Below are positions 1 to 6,655 of a DNA stretch of 16,742 bases, in pieces; position 1 is the first letter of the stretch; each line of letters starts with the position of its first letter. Source of the stretch: an uncultured Oscillospiraceae bacterium (GTDB lineage: Bacteria; Bacillota; Clostridia; Oscillospirales; Acutalibacteraceae); contig UQQZ01000052.1 in NCBI GenBank assembly GCA_900543305.1, positions 1 to 16,742 of the forward strand, given 5' to 3'. The translations under genes were made by a program, and so were the position numbers. The notes under the pieces are model-generated. The model saw nothing but the letters and a program-made list of their open reading frames with translations, had not been told where the DNA came from and did not search any database.

Positions 1-730
1 TGATCTGGCCGTTTTTCAGCCGGACCTGAATGCCTTTTCCTCTGTATGTGATCTGTCGGACGCTCTCACACAGGAGCTCCCGCTCCAGTTCCTCCATGAG
101 CGGATGGTTCCGGAAGAGCTTCTGGAGCCGCGTCGTCTCATATTCCTCCGCCCCAATGGCGTTGAGCCTGTGTTCCGCCAGCCGAAGCGCCATATTCCTG
201 GTCCGCTCTCCATCTACAGGCGGGGATTGGAGAGCTTCCTCCAGCTCCCGTCTCAGTTTCCTGCTCTCTGCCGGGTCCTCCATTTCTGTCTGGCCGGAGG
301 CAATACGCTCCGGGTGCTGGACAAGACGGTTCAGAAGCGTCAGGGTCTGCTGTTCCACCCAGGCAGGCGGGGGACCGCCGCACAGCCGTCTCAGCTCCAT
401 CTGCGCCGGCGTTTTCCTGACTGGGACCGCCCGGTCCCTGCGGCGCTCCTGGACGCTGTGGAATTGCTCCTCCGGGAGTATGGCTGGATACCGGTCCATC
501 CCAACGTATCTCGCGTCCTCCAAGATGCGGGCCACCATGTTTTTGTTCCACAGCTTGCACTCGTCATAGACAACCCCTCGCTCCTGGAGAGCTTCCACCA
601 GCGCCTTGTAAGACGCTCCCGCCAGATATGTCTGATAGATCCGGCGGACTGTTTCCGCCTCTGCCGGCTGTGGAATGTACGTTCCGAACTCCATCCGGTA
701 TCCGAAGGGGATCTTTCGGTTCTTCGCCAT
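1..730 (-). CDS. Free recombinase domain protein, no catalytic domain (partial)
   Basis: An open frame starts at the ATG at 730 and runs off the left edge (243 codons, no stop). It begins MAKNRKIPFGYRMEFGTYIP and continues with the helical DNA-binding Recombinase domain seen in the middle of large serine recombinases, including a WNKNMVARILED motif where such proteins normally read W....I..IL.NE.Y. A charged helical stretch follows. The N-terminal resolvase domain with its catalytic serine is missing entirely. The start codon shares one base with the stop of the preceding recombinase gene (TGATG), so the two are almost certainly translationally coupled. From knowledge of such loci, stand-alone recombinase-domain proteins often accompany TndX/TnpX-like recombinases in Clostridia. 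A role as DNA-binding partner or directionality helper is inference. Confidence 0.85.
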   Translation of the reverse strand, partial: MAKNRKIPFGYRMEFGTYIPQPAEAETVRRIYQTYLAGASYKALVEALQERGVVYDECKLWNKNMVARILEDARYVGMDRYPAILPEEQFHSVQERRRDRAVPVRKTPAQMELRRLCGGPPPAWVEQQTLTLLNRLVQHPERIASGQTEMEDPAESRKLRRELEEALQSPPVDGERTRNMALRLAEHRLNAIGAEEYETTRLQKLFRNHPLMEELERELLCESVRQITYRGKGIQVRLKNGQI

Positions 731-2334
731 CAACGCACCGTCCTCTCAATAGGCTCTGTCAGCTCCAGCCCGTTGATTAGCCGGAACCGCAGGCATTCGT
801 TGCTCTCCACGATAATCTTTTCAACCAGCTCGCTGAACAACTCCTCGTCGAACGCCTCCAGAAATTCCGGCCCGCTTTCTAATGTATCCAGCAGAACCTG
901 TGTCTGCCGGATGACCTGGTCCTCCTCGGACTCCAGAAGCCGTTCCTTTTCCAGCTTGGCGGTGCGGAGCTGCTCAGCCAGCGTGTTGCTTCGGGTAATA
1001 TAAACGTCAGGATCGACAAGGCCCTGTTGCTTCAACTGGGCCAGCAGTCGCTCCTGACGGATGATATCCGCTATTTGTTTGTTGAGTTCCACGATGTCCA
1101 GGCTCCAGAGCAGCTTCCTGTTTTGAGCTGTCTGGAGGTCTGTGAGCAGTTGAGAGAGGACCGGTATTCCACGGTGCCGCAGTTTGTAGTACAGACGTAG
1201 AAAGGCATCTCTAAATTCTGATTCCGGAATCTGCTTTGTAGGGCATTTTTTACGGTCTACTGTATGAACACGACACGCATGGTACACCTTTCCTCCATGC
1301 TGGATCTTCCGAAAGGCAGACCCGCAGCAGCCACATTCAATGCATCCTGACAAATGTGAGCGCATCATTCCTTGTGGATGGAACTGCTCTTTCCTGATAC
1401 GCAGAAGTTCCTGCGCCTTGTCATATACAGAACAGCTGATAATAGGTGGATGGGTGTCTTTGGCATAATATTGTGCGAGTTCCCCTTTGTTGACCTTGTA
1501 ACGGTGAGGAAGTGTCCGCGTTTTAAATGATTTTTGCCATAATGAATTCCCTGTGTATTTTTCATTCTTTAGGATTCGGGCAATGGCATGCACTGTCCAC
1601 TGATAGGATTGAAGCGGTTTCTCCGTTTCCTGCCTCCGTTTCATTTCCTCCGCAATTTCTTTTGTATTCTTTCCGCTCAGGAATGCTTCAAATATCTCTC
1701 TTACATAGCCGGCCCGCTGTGAGTCAACTTTGATCTCACCAGCTTCATCCCGTATGTAACCGAATGGAATGGAGGTCGTTACGAAAGTACCGTTCTCCAT
1801 TCGGTTTCGTATGCTCCAGCGGATGTTTTCAGAGATAGTGTCGCTCTCTTTCTGAGCCATTGCGGAGAAGATAGCGGTCAGCAGTTCGCCGGACATCTGG
1901 GCGGTATCAATGCCCTGCTCCTCGAAGCAGACGCCAATCCCCAGGTTTCTCAGCTCCCGGACTGCCATCAGGCTTTCACTGGTATTTCGTGCAAAACGCA
2001 TGGTGGATTTCGTCAGAATCTTGTCGATGCGGCCTCTGCGGCAGTCTTTCAGGAGCCGTTGGAAATCATCCCGTTTCTCCGCAGAGGTCCCGGTGATCCC
2101 CTGATCCGCATATACATCCACGAACTCCCATTCCGGGTTGCTGATGATGAGCTCTGTGTAGTAGGCATACTGCGCGGCAAAGGAATGGAGCTGGTCGTCG
2201 GAATTGGAACTGACGCGGGCGTAAGCAGCCACGCGCAGTTTCCGGGTCCTGATTGGCCCGGAGGCCGGGATTGTGATCATGAGGGGGGTCTTGTCCAACG
2301 CAAGGGAACTGCTGATTGCTGTCTGTCTGCCCAT
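730..2334 (-). CDS. Large serine recombinase (TndX/TnpX-like)
   Basis: A 534-aa site-specific recombinase that should excise and integrate the element. Near residue 40 is the resolvase motif YARVSSN with the catalytic serine. Further resolvase-fold motifs follow: YADQGITGTS, and KSTMRFARN in place of the usual S..R..R. The Recombinase domain spans roughly 190-300 (IPFGY..., Q.WTVHAIARILKNEKYTG). A zinc ribbon follows near 331-364 (C..C.CC ... C ... C), then a long coiled coil near 410-470. This is the domain order of large serine recombinases, and the length is normal. I chose the ATG at 2334 because the AGGAGG at 2346-2351 lies only 2 bases from the upstream in-frame ATG at 2343. The 3' end overlaps the next gene by one base. 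The frame shows no damage, so the protein is probably active. Confidence 0.93.
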   Translation of the reverse strand: MGRQTAISSSLALDKTPLMITIPASGPIRTRKLRVAAYARVSSNSDDQLHSFAAQYAYYTELIISNPEWEFVDVYADQGITGTSAEKRDDFQRLLKDCRRGRIDKILTKSTMRFARNTSESLMAVRELRNLGIGVCFEEQGIDTAQMSGELLTAIFSAMAQKESDTISENIRWSIRNRMENGTFVTTSIPFGYIRDEAGEIKVDSQRAGYVREIFEAFLSGKNTKEIAEEMKRRQETEKPLQSYQWTVHAIARILKNEKYTGNSLWQKSFKTRTLPHRYKVNKGELAQYYAKDTHPPIISCSVYDKAQELLRIRKEQFHPQGMMRSHLSGCIECGCCGSAFRKIQHGGKVYHACRVHTVDRKKCPTKQIPESEFRDAFLRLYYKLRHRGIPVLSQLLTDLQTAQNRKLLWSLDIVELNKQIADIIRQERLLAQLKQQGLVDPDVYITRSNTLAEQLRTAKLEKERLLESEEDQVIRQTQVLLDTLESGPEFLEAFDEELFSELVEKIIVESNECLRFRLINGLELTEPIERTVR

Positions 2335-2407
2335 TGGGATCATCTCCTCCTTTCAGCCACACACAATACCTTAACTCTGTTGGAAAAGCCATATCCAAAT
2401 GCAACAA

Positions 2408-2554
2408 CTATTGAGGCGAATATATGACGTCCGCTCCTGTTTCCACACGGAGTCTCGCGGCGATCTTTCTGGCCTCCATTTCACTGATGATACCGGCGTT
2501 CTGCAGGGCCAGAAGCAGATTCACCATACCGATGTAATTGACGTTCGCGTTCAT
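2408..2554 (-). CDS. SHOCT-like 48-aa protein
   Basis: A short gene, MNANVNYIGMVNLLLALQNA at its start, preceded by a run of six G as ribosome binding site 7 bases upstream. The protein is one helical hairpin: a hydrophobic helix (MVNLLLALQNAG) then an Ile-Ser-turn and an amphipathic helix (EMEARKIAARL). That resembles SHOCT domains, short helical oligomerisation modules. It sits about 65 bp upstream of the large recombinase and downstream of a terminator hairpin, and is read in the same direction. Small proteins of this type are frequently seen next to serine recombinases of mobile elements. The function here is unknown. The longer in-frame extension up to 2854 overlaps another gene and is not credible. 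Confidence 0.7.
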   Translation of the reverse strand: MNANVNYIGMVNLLLALQNAGIISEMEARKIAARLRVETGADVIYSPQ

Positions 2555-2604
2555 GATCGTCCCCCCATATCTCATACAATCAGTCATCTGACCGGGTATC
2601 CATG

Positions 2605-2634
2605 AAAAAGCCCCGGCTGTCATACAGCCGAGGC
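2605..2634 (-). terminator. Rho-independent terminator inside the recombinase operon
   Basis: An 11-bp stem (arms 2610-2620 and 2624-2634, one non-Watson-Crick position) closes a 3-base loop and is followed on the minus strand by five T (2605-2609). It lies between the resolvase-like gene and the 48-aa gene, so it should reduce transcription into the catalytic recombinase. Confidence 0.8.
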
Positions 2635-2693
2635 AGGTATTCTTATCAGCGGTCCTGTCCCGCTTCTTCAGATATGACCGGGAGGTGTTCATT

Positions 2694-3149
2694 TCAGAAA
2701 GACGGCGCCATATCAAACGGCTCTGAGTCTTCCGGAGCCTCAAAGATGGACTTATCAGCTTCTTCAGACAGCACTTCATCGGGGAGCTGTATCGCGGATG
2801 CGTAACGCGCAAAGGAAAGCGCCTGGTCCAGAGACATATCCCGCTCTTTTGCACTGTGTACCGCCACGTTCTGATCCTTCAGGTACGTCATTGTGTCTAT
2901 GACCTCGGAAAGAGATTCCCCCAGCCGCTTCCATGAAGAAACCAGCAGGACCTGAAATTCTTGGTTCGCTGCACCCATTCGCACGCGCTCCAGACTGCTC
3001 TGGCTTAGGGAATAGTCAATGGCAACGTCCGTCACCTCGACTCCTGCTTCATTTGCGTAGTCCCACAGAAGTGCTTTCTGGGCCTCCAGTGATTTCTCAG
3101 TTCCGCCTCTCAGATACAGCCAGGCTTTCTTTTTTTCAGTCATGTTCAT
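2694..3149 (-). CDS. Resolvase-like protein lacking the catalytic serine
   Basis: A 151-aa protein aligned by eye with the N-terminal domain of serine resolvases: AWLYLRGGTEKSLEAQKALL matches the usual Y.R.S...Q..., then DYSLSQSSLER matches the D.G.SG.S..RP region, and SWKRLGESLSEVIDTMTYL matches the dR.gRs helix. The normal catalytic serine after Y.R is glycine here (YLRGG), and the RLGR arginine is glutamate (RLGES). The protein therefore cannot make the serine-DNA bond. It has no zinc ribbon or Recombinase domain and ends in an acidic tail. The start ATG overlaps the stop of an upstream small gene (ATGA). It may act as a regulator or partner of the active recombinase; this is inference. 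Confidence 0.8.
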   Translation of the reverse strand: MNMTEKKKAWLYLRGGTEKSLEAQKALLWDYANEAGVEVTDVAIDYSLSQSSLERVRMGAANQEFQVLLVSSWKRLGESLSEVIDTMTYLKDQNVAVHSAKERDMSLDQALSFARYASAIQLPDEVLSEEADKSIFEAPEDSEPFDMAPSF

Positions 3150-3322
3150 GATACCACCTTTCTTTTATCACAGGAGCGAGTTCGCTTATAGGCTGCCCCA
3201 CTCCCTCTATTTTCCCGCATCATAGTATGATACTCGAATCTGCGCAGGTAAGACCTCGAAACCTCATCGCAGAGCCCCACAGGAAGACGAACCAGCAGGC
3301 TGCGCTCCTTCCTGCATCTCAT
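3146..3322 (-). CDS. Small basic protein, 58 aa
   Basis: The ATG at 3322 follows a strong GGAGGAG ribosome binding site with 6-base spacing. The frame codes for 58 residues rich in Arg and Lys (MRCRKERSLLVRLPVGL at the start, CDKRKVVS at the end). Its TGA stop lies inside the ATGA that starts the resolvase-like gene, so the two should be translationally coupled. It is the first gene after the promoter at 3454-3482. No domain was recognised. The charge and the motif LLVRLPVGLCDEVSRSYLR would allow a small ribbon-helix-helix or nucleic-acid-binding protein, but that is a guess. Confidence 0.6.
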   Translation of the reverse strand: MRCRKERSLLVRLPVGLCDEVSRSYLRRFEYHTMMRENRGSGAAYKRTRSCDKRKVVS

Positions 3323-3400
3323 AGACTACTCCTCCGTAATTCTAATCTTGACAGCACAAAAATAGAGACTCATTCTTCCTCTTGACCTGCGCCGTTGTTT

Positions 3401-3435
3401 CCAGCGTGATCTATTCGGCTCCTTACACACGCTGG
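3401..3435 (-). promoter_or_regulatory. Leader hairpin after the recombinase-operon promoter
   Basis: A perfect 8-bp inverted repeat (3401-3408 CCAGCGTG, 3428-3435 CACGCTGG) lies in the transcribed leader, about 10 bases after the predicted transcription start and before the 58-aa gene. There is no T-run, so it is not a plain terminator. It could be an operator or RNA structure. Confidence 0.4.
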
Positions 3436-3453
3436 CGGCGGAACATAAGGACA

Positions 3454-3482
3454 AAAGTAGCCTCCATTGCTTCTGCTGTCAA
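3454..3482 (-). promoter_or_regulatory. Sigma-A-type promoter of the recombinase operon
   Basis: On the minus strand, TTGACA (3477-3482) is followed after exactly 17 bases by TACTTT (3454-3459). No other promoter this good was seen upstream of the operon. Confidence 0.6.
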
Positions 3483-3726
3483 GCTCCTGCTTGTACGGAA
3501 GAGCAACGCTTCTTTTCTCTTACACCAAAACATCATAACCTAGAAAAACACCATAGTCAGGTGCGGCACTATTTAAGCGGGTACGAAGCAGTATTCTCCC
3601 GTTTTGACTTTCACACTCGCTATTCGCGTTTATGCCGTTCAATCCACATGCCAGATGGGATGGAGAGTTGGAACCCTCCACCCCATCCGGTGTTCAGCTG
3701 AGAGCCGTTCTGATATTCCTTGGTCC

Positions 3727-3891
3727 TTATTGGTCAAAAGGCATGGAATGGCCCTCGCTGATGTTTTTGTTTTCGCTGGTTATGGCCCTATTCGACACTA
3801 CTTCCCGAGCCTTGGGCGGCAACTGACGGACCGTGCTGGCGCACGTCACGGGAATCTCACCCCTCCGAGGATCTCTCCGAGCTGCCCCCAT
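3727..3891 (-). CDS. Possible small hypothetical protein or gene end
   Basis: A 54-codon frame from ATG 3891 with a protein-like composition (GEIPVTCASTVRQLPPKARE, ending GHSMPFDQ). The same frame continues open upstream through a Gln/Pro-rich stretch (TPAQPQPQ), which could be an N-terminal linker, but no ribosome binding site fits any start. It may be the end of a decayed gene or chance. No family recognised. Confidence 0.3.
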   Translation of the reverse strand: MGAARRDPRRGEIPVTCASTVRQLPPKAREVVSNRAITSENKNISEGHSMPFDQ

Positions 3892-3946
3892 TGCTTGTGG
3901 CTGTGGCTGGGCAGGAGTATCATTATTAGATTGCTGACGAGGGTCG

Positions 3947-4002
3947 GGCCGGACTTTCACGAAGTCCGGCCTCAATGCGAAACAGCCCGCCACAGGCTGT
4001 TT
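3947..4002. repeat. Two adjacent perfect hairpins
   Basis: Hairpin one: arms 3947-3956 and 3962-3971 (GGCCGGACTT), 5-base loop. Hairpin two: arms 3980-3987 and 3995-4002 (AAACAGCC), 7-base loop. They are 8 bases apart. Neither is followed by a T-run on either strand, so they are not ordinary terminators. Confidence 0.6.
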
Positions 4003-4221
4003 TATGGACGGATGGGTACCGCTCTGCACCTTGTTTGGCCGTCTTTGATGCGGGTATTTCCCACACAGATGGTCTTGGCGCACCCTCCAACGTCGCTTCA
4101 GCCACCCTCTCGGAGGCCTCCCGTCAGCTGACGTATCCCGTTGCCGGATATTTTGTTTTCAAGGAACAGGGGGGAGACATAAAAAGAACCCCCTCACTTT
4201 GTATAGGCAACAAGTAAGGTA

Positions 4222-4259
4222 GTTGAGCGGAAAAATTTTAAAATTTCCTCAACTTTTTT
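4222..4259 (+). terminator. Terminator-like hairpin
   Basis: The arms GTTGA + GGAAA (4222-4233) pair with TTTCC + TCAAC (4243-4252) around an AT loop, with a two-base bulge, followed on the plus strand by six T (4254-4259). No plus-strand gene precedes it, so its role is unclear. Confidence 0.45.
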
Positions 4260-4321
4260 GAAATTCTTTGTTGAGCTGCGACTAGTATCCCTCTCGGTCC
4301 CGCAGGAAAACAGGGAAAGAG

Positions 4322-4361
4322 GGAGGGGGACACAAGGTGCTTTCGTCTTGCGCCCCCCTCC
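4322..4361. repeat. GC-rich hairpin
   Basis: GGAGGGGG (4322-4329) pairs with CCCCCTCC (4354-4361), with an inner CAAG/CTTG pair (4333-4336, 4347-4350). On the plus strand it is followed by GTTTTAAT, so it could act as a weak plus-strand terminator. Confidence 0.4.
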
Positions 4362-4518
4362 GTTTTAATCGGGTAAAAATTAATTATTTTGCTGATTTTT
4401 GTTCTGCTATTATGTACTCTCATTCCATTTTCATGGTAGGGAGAGGCTCTAATTTAAGGCTCGTTTTTTTATGTGAAAGGCAGGCGGCGATGATGAATCG
4501 CCCCCCGCCTTTCAGAGT

Positions 4519-4974
4519 TTATTTGAAGAATTTTCTCAGCTTGGAGATTGCTCTCCGCTTGCGGTCATTGATTGTTTTTTGCGGAACGCCGATGAGTTCG
4601 GATAACTGTCTCTCCGTCAAGTCTTCGAAGTAGAGGGATTGGATCACCTCTCTCTCCGCACTCGTAAGACTTTTCAGGGCACGCCGCAGCAGTTGGAGCC
4701 TTTCGGATTGGGTAAGTTGTTCTTCTGGCCCTGGCCGCTCATCCACGAACTGATGTTTTTCCTCATCCATTTGTTCCAGCGAGGTTTCCCGACTGGGCAG
4801 AAACACGGCAATCTGCTTTTCCTGGTCTTCTACAAACCGCTCGGTCTGGAGCTGCCATTCCATGTAACGCATCTTACGGTCGCTGGCTCTGAGTACGCGC
4901 AGGATATCCGGACGCTTTTCAATGCCGGGATAGAGCTTCTCATAGTTCGGATAGTAAGTATGGTATTGCGGCAT
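4519..4974 (-). CDS. Sigma-70 region-4-like regulator of the element
   Basis: A 151-aa protein. Residues about 96-151 form a sigma-70 region 4: LKSLTSAEREVIQSLYFEDL, then a helix-turn-helix (TERQLSELIGVPQKTINDRK) and a basic end (RRAISKLRKFFK). The first 90 residues are Tyr-rich then acidic and do not show sigma region 2, so it is not a full sigma factor. Short proteins of this build are common in Firmicute conjugative elements, where they are thought to control element genes. The start is the ATG at 4974, because AAAGGAGG ends 8 bases before it; the longer frame to 5157 lacks such a site. A 37-bp near-palindrome abuts the ribosome binding site, which suggests control at the RNA or DNA level. 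Confidence 0.85.
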   Translation of the reverse strand: MPQYHTYYPNYEKLYPGIEKRPDILRVLRASDRKMRYMEWQLQTERFVEDQEKQIAVFLPSRETSLEQMDEEKHQFVDERPGPEEQLTQSERLQLLRRALKSLTSAEREVIQSLYFEDLTERQLSELIGVPQKTINDRKRRAISKLRKFFK

Positions 4975-4990
4975 ATACCGATCCTCCTTT

Positions 4991-5027
4991 GTATTTCGTT
5001 GGGTTTTGCAGAAAACCAGCGAAATAC
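4991..5027 (-). promoter_or_regulatory. Palindrome next to the RBS of the sigma-like gene
   Basis: The arms 4991-5007 (GTATTTCG...) and 5012-5027 (...CGAAATAC) form a ~16-bp stem with one mismatch and one bulge around a 4-base loop. It ends two bases from the AGGAGG box (4983-4988). As RNA it could affect ribosome access; as DNA it could be an operator. Confidence 0.6.
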
Positions 5028-5129
5028 AGTGGGGGAGCGCGTATGGGATACCATTTTTCAGTAGCGGAAGACGTTTTTCCTGCAATTTCACGCAGATAAC
5101 AGAAAAAGTTTGTGAAACCGCGCAGAGGA

Positions 5130-5191
5130 TTCGACGGCTTTCCTGGTCTTTCACCACATTTTAACAGAGAAAAATCAGGAAAACCGTCGAA
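5130..5191. repeat. Long inverted repeat upstream of the sigma-like gene
   Basis: The 16-bp arms 5130-5145 and 5176-5191 (CAGGAAA.CCGTCGAA) match at 15 positions and are separated by 30 bases. The spacer holds a minus-strand -10-like TAAAAT (5158-5163). No good -35 box was found, so promoter use is uncertain. The arrangement fits two operator half-sites flanking a promoter core. Confidence 0.5.
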
Positions 5192-5194
5192 AGA

Positions 5195-5236
5195 AAAAAG
5201 AGGCAAAGACAGCCGTCCAGCTGTCTTTGCCTTTCT
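5195..5236 (-). terminator. Strong terminator, 12-bp perfect stem
   Basis: GGCAAAGACAGC (5202-5213) pairs perfectly with 5220-5231 around a 6-base loop. The minus strand continues CTCTTTTTTCTTTC, the plus strand TTTCTG. It insulates the sigma-like gene from minus-strand transcription coming from the cargo block. Confidence 0.8.
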
Positions 5237-5659
5237 GATAATGTTCGTCGCCGTATCGGTTTGGCCCGCGTTTAACCACAGGCCTGGAGGTTCAAAAGGG
5301 GCAGCTCATCACTTCACCACCTCAGTTTCTTCCTCGAAACGACGTCATCTTTCTCAATATTCTTTTGGATTGCTAAATACGTTCTTCTACGTCTTAATGA
5401 TATATCAATGCCAACAGCTTATCATGAGAGCATTTTTCTGTAAATATACGGATGGACGTGCATTGTAGGAACGAGAGTGGGTGTAATGCTCCATTTTGCG
5501 TACACTTTGTGACGAAGAGTTGATTGAAGACCTTCTTAACAGCAGGACTGAGTGGAGCCCAAACGCCTTGGCGTACGTGCAAAAATGACATCTCTTTTTG
5601 GTTATTTGCCTGATAGACAAAACAAATGTTGAAAATTATAATAAAAATAGAGGCATACG
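5237..5659. other. Intergenic, nothing recognised
   Basis: About 420 bp with only short frames lacking ribosome binding sites and recognisable products. It is AT-rich and borders the truncated gene end that follows, so it probably contains decayed DNA. Confidence 0.5.
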
Positions 5660-5820
5660 CTTGCGTCCTTTATGGAGTTATTGATGCTCCGGAACATTCT
5701 GCTCATGTCGTTTCTACAGCTATTCTTGTAAGATCTAAGTGGGACTGGAAAGGTGTTTATAAACACGCACCAAACTATGGACCATATAAAAAGAGCACTA
5801 GTTTTTGGATTCTTGCATAA
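5660..5820 (+). pseudogene. C-terminal remnant of the papain-like secreted family
   Basis: The last 50 or so codons of this frame match the end of the intact family member at 7344-8315: CVLYGV...EHSAHVVST...VRSKWDWKGVYKHAPNYGPYK...FWILA against RVLYRT...THSALVVST...VESKWGFGKLYKHEVDKCPYK...YWTLA. The His of the putative active site is kept (EHSA), but the Cys motif, the N-terminal domain and any signal peptide are gone. Homology starts near 5660; before it the frame does not match. The stop codon and a good terminator (5877-5926) are still in place, so a 5' deletion made this remnant. Confidence 0.75.
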
Positions 5821-5876
5821 CACTTTAGGAGAAAGCAATTCTTATTCTTACTTTTGCTAGACTATTATGAAATATT

Positions 5877-5926
5877 AAGGGATACATCACGAAAAAGCCT
5901 TACGATTTCGAGATGTATCCCTTTTT
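5877..5926 (+). terminator. Terminator after the C-terminal remnant
   Basis: AAGGGATACATC (5877-5888) pairs with GATGTATCCCTT (5912-5923), with a further CGAAA/TTTCG pair inside, followed by T5 on the plus strand. It fits as the native terminator of the gene whose end survives at 5660-5820. Confidence 0.85.
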
Positions 5927-5961
5927 GTTTGCCCCTGTAAGCCCAAAAGGAGGGAATCGTG

Positions 5962-6471
5962 ATGGAAAAGAGAAACTACACACGAATATTGTTCTTGATG
6001 CTATCAATCCTTATTTGTTTTGCTTCCTATCAGGTCGGGAAAAAGGAACTTGAATGCCAAGTGTATCCTATTGATAAGCCGTATGAATTTCCAATAACAC
6101 CAGATTCGCCTGAATGGGATAATCTCGCAATGGCTGGATTAGCTCAAAACGCTTGCAGGCTCCCAGACGGATTAGTAGAACAAATGACCACAAAAGCTCT
6201 CCTCGAAACAGCTATATCATACCCATTTTCCACAAATATTCTTGTTCATGAAGATGAGGTGTTGGGCTTTTGGGAAAACGCAAAATATAATGAAGCATTA
6301 GGTGAATTTGTGCAACGCCCTGATGCAGTCACTGTGTTAGAGAGCGTAATCATTGAATTGCCCGAACTTTCAATAGGCATGGAATATGATATGCAAAAAA
6401 GATACTATCTTTTATCAGCATTTATGGATGGGCTAAAAAATCCACCTCGCGATGGCTACCACTACTGTTAA
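5962..6471 (+). CDS. Secreted or anchored protein, N-terminal domain only
   Basis: A 169-aa protein of the family described for 7344-8315. It has a hydrophobic N-terminal segment (ILFLMLSILICFASY) that serves as signal peptide or anchor. The shared domain covers about residues 40-125: YEFPITPDSPEWDNL, a CRLPDGLVEQMTTKALLETA helix pair, then a GFWENAKYNEALGEF..RPDA end. The papain-like domain of the full-length member is absent. The stop comes soon after the domain (DGYHYC), so it is either a naturally short member or a truncated copy. The ATG at 5962 is chosen since AGGAGGG lies 7 bases upstream; the GTG at 5959 is too close. It lies on the plus strand, opposite to the other two members. Confidence 0.75.
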   Translation: MEKRNYTRILFLMLSILICFASYQVGKKELECQVYPIDKPYEFPITPDSPEWDNLAMAGLAQNACRLPDGLVEQMTTKALLETAISYPFSTNILVHEDEVLGFWENAKYNEALGEFVQRPDAVTVLESVIIELPELSIGMEYDMQKRYYLLSAFMDGLKNPPRDGYHYC

Positions 6472-6621
6472 TAAGTTTGAGCTTTTGGGGACCATCCTGA
6501 CAAATCAATATCACGGCGAAAATATTCTCCAGATATTAAGAAAAAGTCATCCGGACCCAATCCAGTCCGCACAACATCGCGGCTACTCCTTATCTGGCAA
6601 CTCTTTCTGAAACGTTGCCGA
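6472..6621. other. Intergenic between convergent features
   Basis: No gene recognised. The short stretch separates the plus-strand gene ending at 6471 from the end of the dead exonuclease gene. Confidence 0.4.
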
Positions 6622-6655
6622 TCACCGCGTCGGGGAGATGGGGCGGTGATCGGCA
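6616..6655. repeat. Perfect hairpin at the 3' end of the exonuclease pseudogene
   Basis: TGCCGATCACCGC (6616-6628) pairs exactly with 6643-6655 around a 14-base loop. It overlaps the last codons and stop of the pseudogene. No T-run follows on either strand. Confidence 0.6.

Larger units (their letters stand above)
3483..4518. other. Long region without a convincing gene, rich in hairpins
   Basis: About 1 kb with reading frames in several phases, none with both a ribosome binding site and a recognisable product. It holds perfect hairpins at 3947-3971 (10-bp stem) and 3980-4002 (8-bp stem), further stems at 4322-4361 and 4475-4513, and a terminator-like structure at 4222-4259. On the minus strand one frame (4180-3926) has 18 codons, a TGA, then 65 more codons. 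A second frame (3891-3727) encodes a plausible 54-aa chain. A degenerated gene, a structured RNA or an origin of transfer are all possible; the sequence does not decide. Confidence 0.45.

Noticed and set aside
104..1003. Plus-strand frame of 299 codons
   Set aside because: It is the shadow of the recombinase genes on the other strand, has no RBS and a Ser/Arg-rich composition typical of antisense frames.
3219..3231. 13-bp palindrome ATCATAGTATGAT as a recombinase crossover site
   Set aside because: It lies inside the 58-aa frame, has no partner elsewhere in the window and is short enough to occur by chance.
3390..3515. 36-codon minus-strand frame across the promoter and leader hairpin
   Set aside because: It overlaps the -35 and -10 boxes and lacks a proper Shine-Dalgarno site.
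3604..4131. Long plus-strand frame of 175 codons, and an overlapping 64-codon frame at 3632-3826
   Set aside because: No ribosome binding site, no recognisable domain, and the opposite strand also has protein-like frames with hairpins. Probably chance frames in a structured region.
4238..4423. Minus-strand frame ending RISKKLRKF, similar to the end of the sigma-like protein
   Set aside because: Only the last nine residues look alike and the rest shows no region 4. Chance similarity near an AT-rich hairpin is more likely than a second sigma gene.
5394..5620. Two overlapping minus-strand frames of 65 and 71 codons
   Set aside because: No RBS, Cys/His/Ser-rich, and no link to neighbouring genes.
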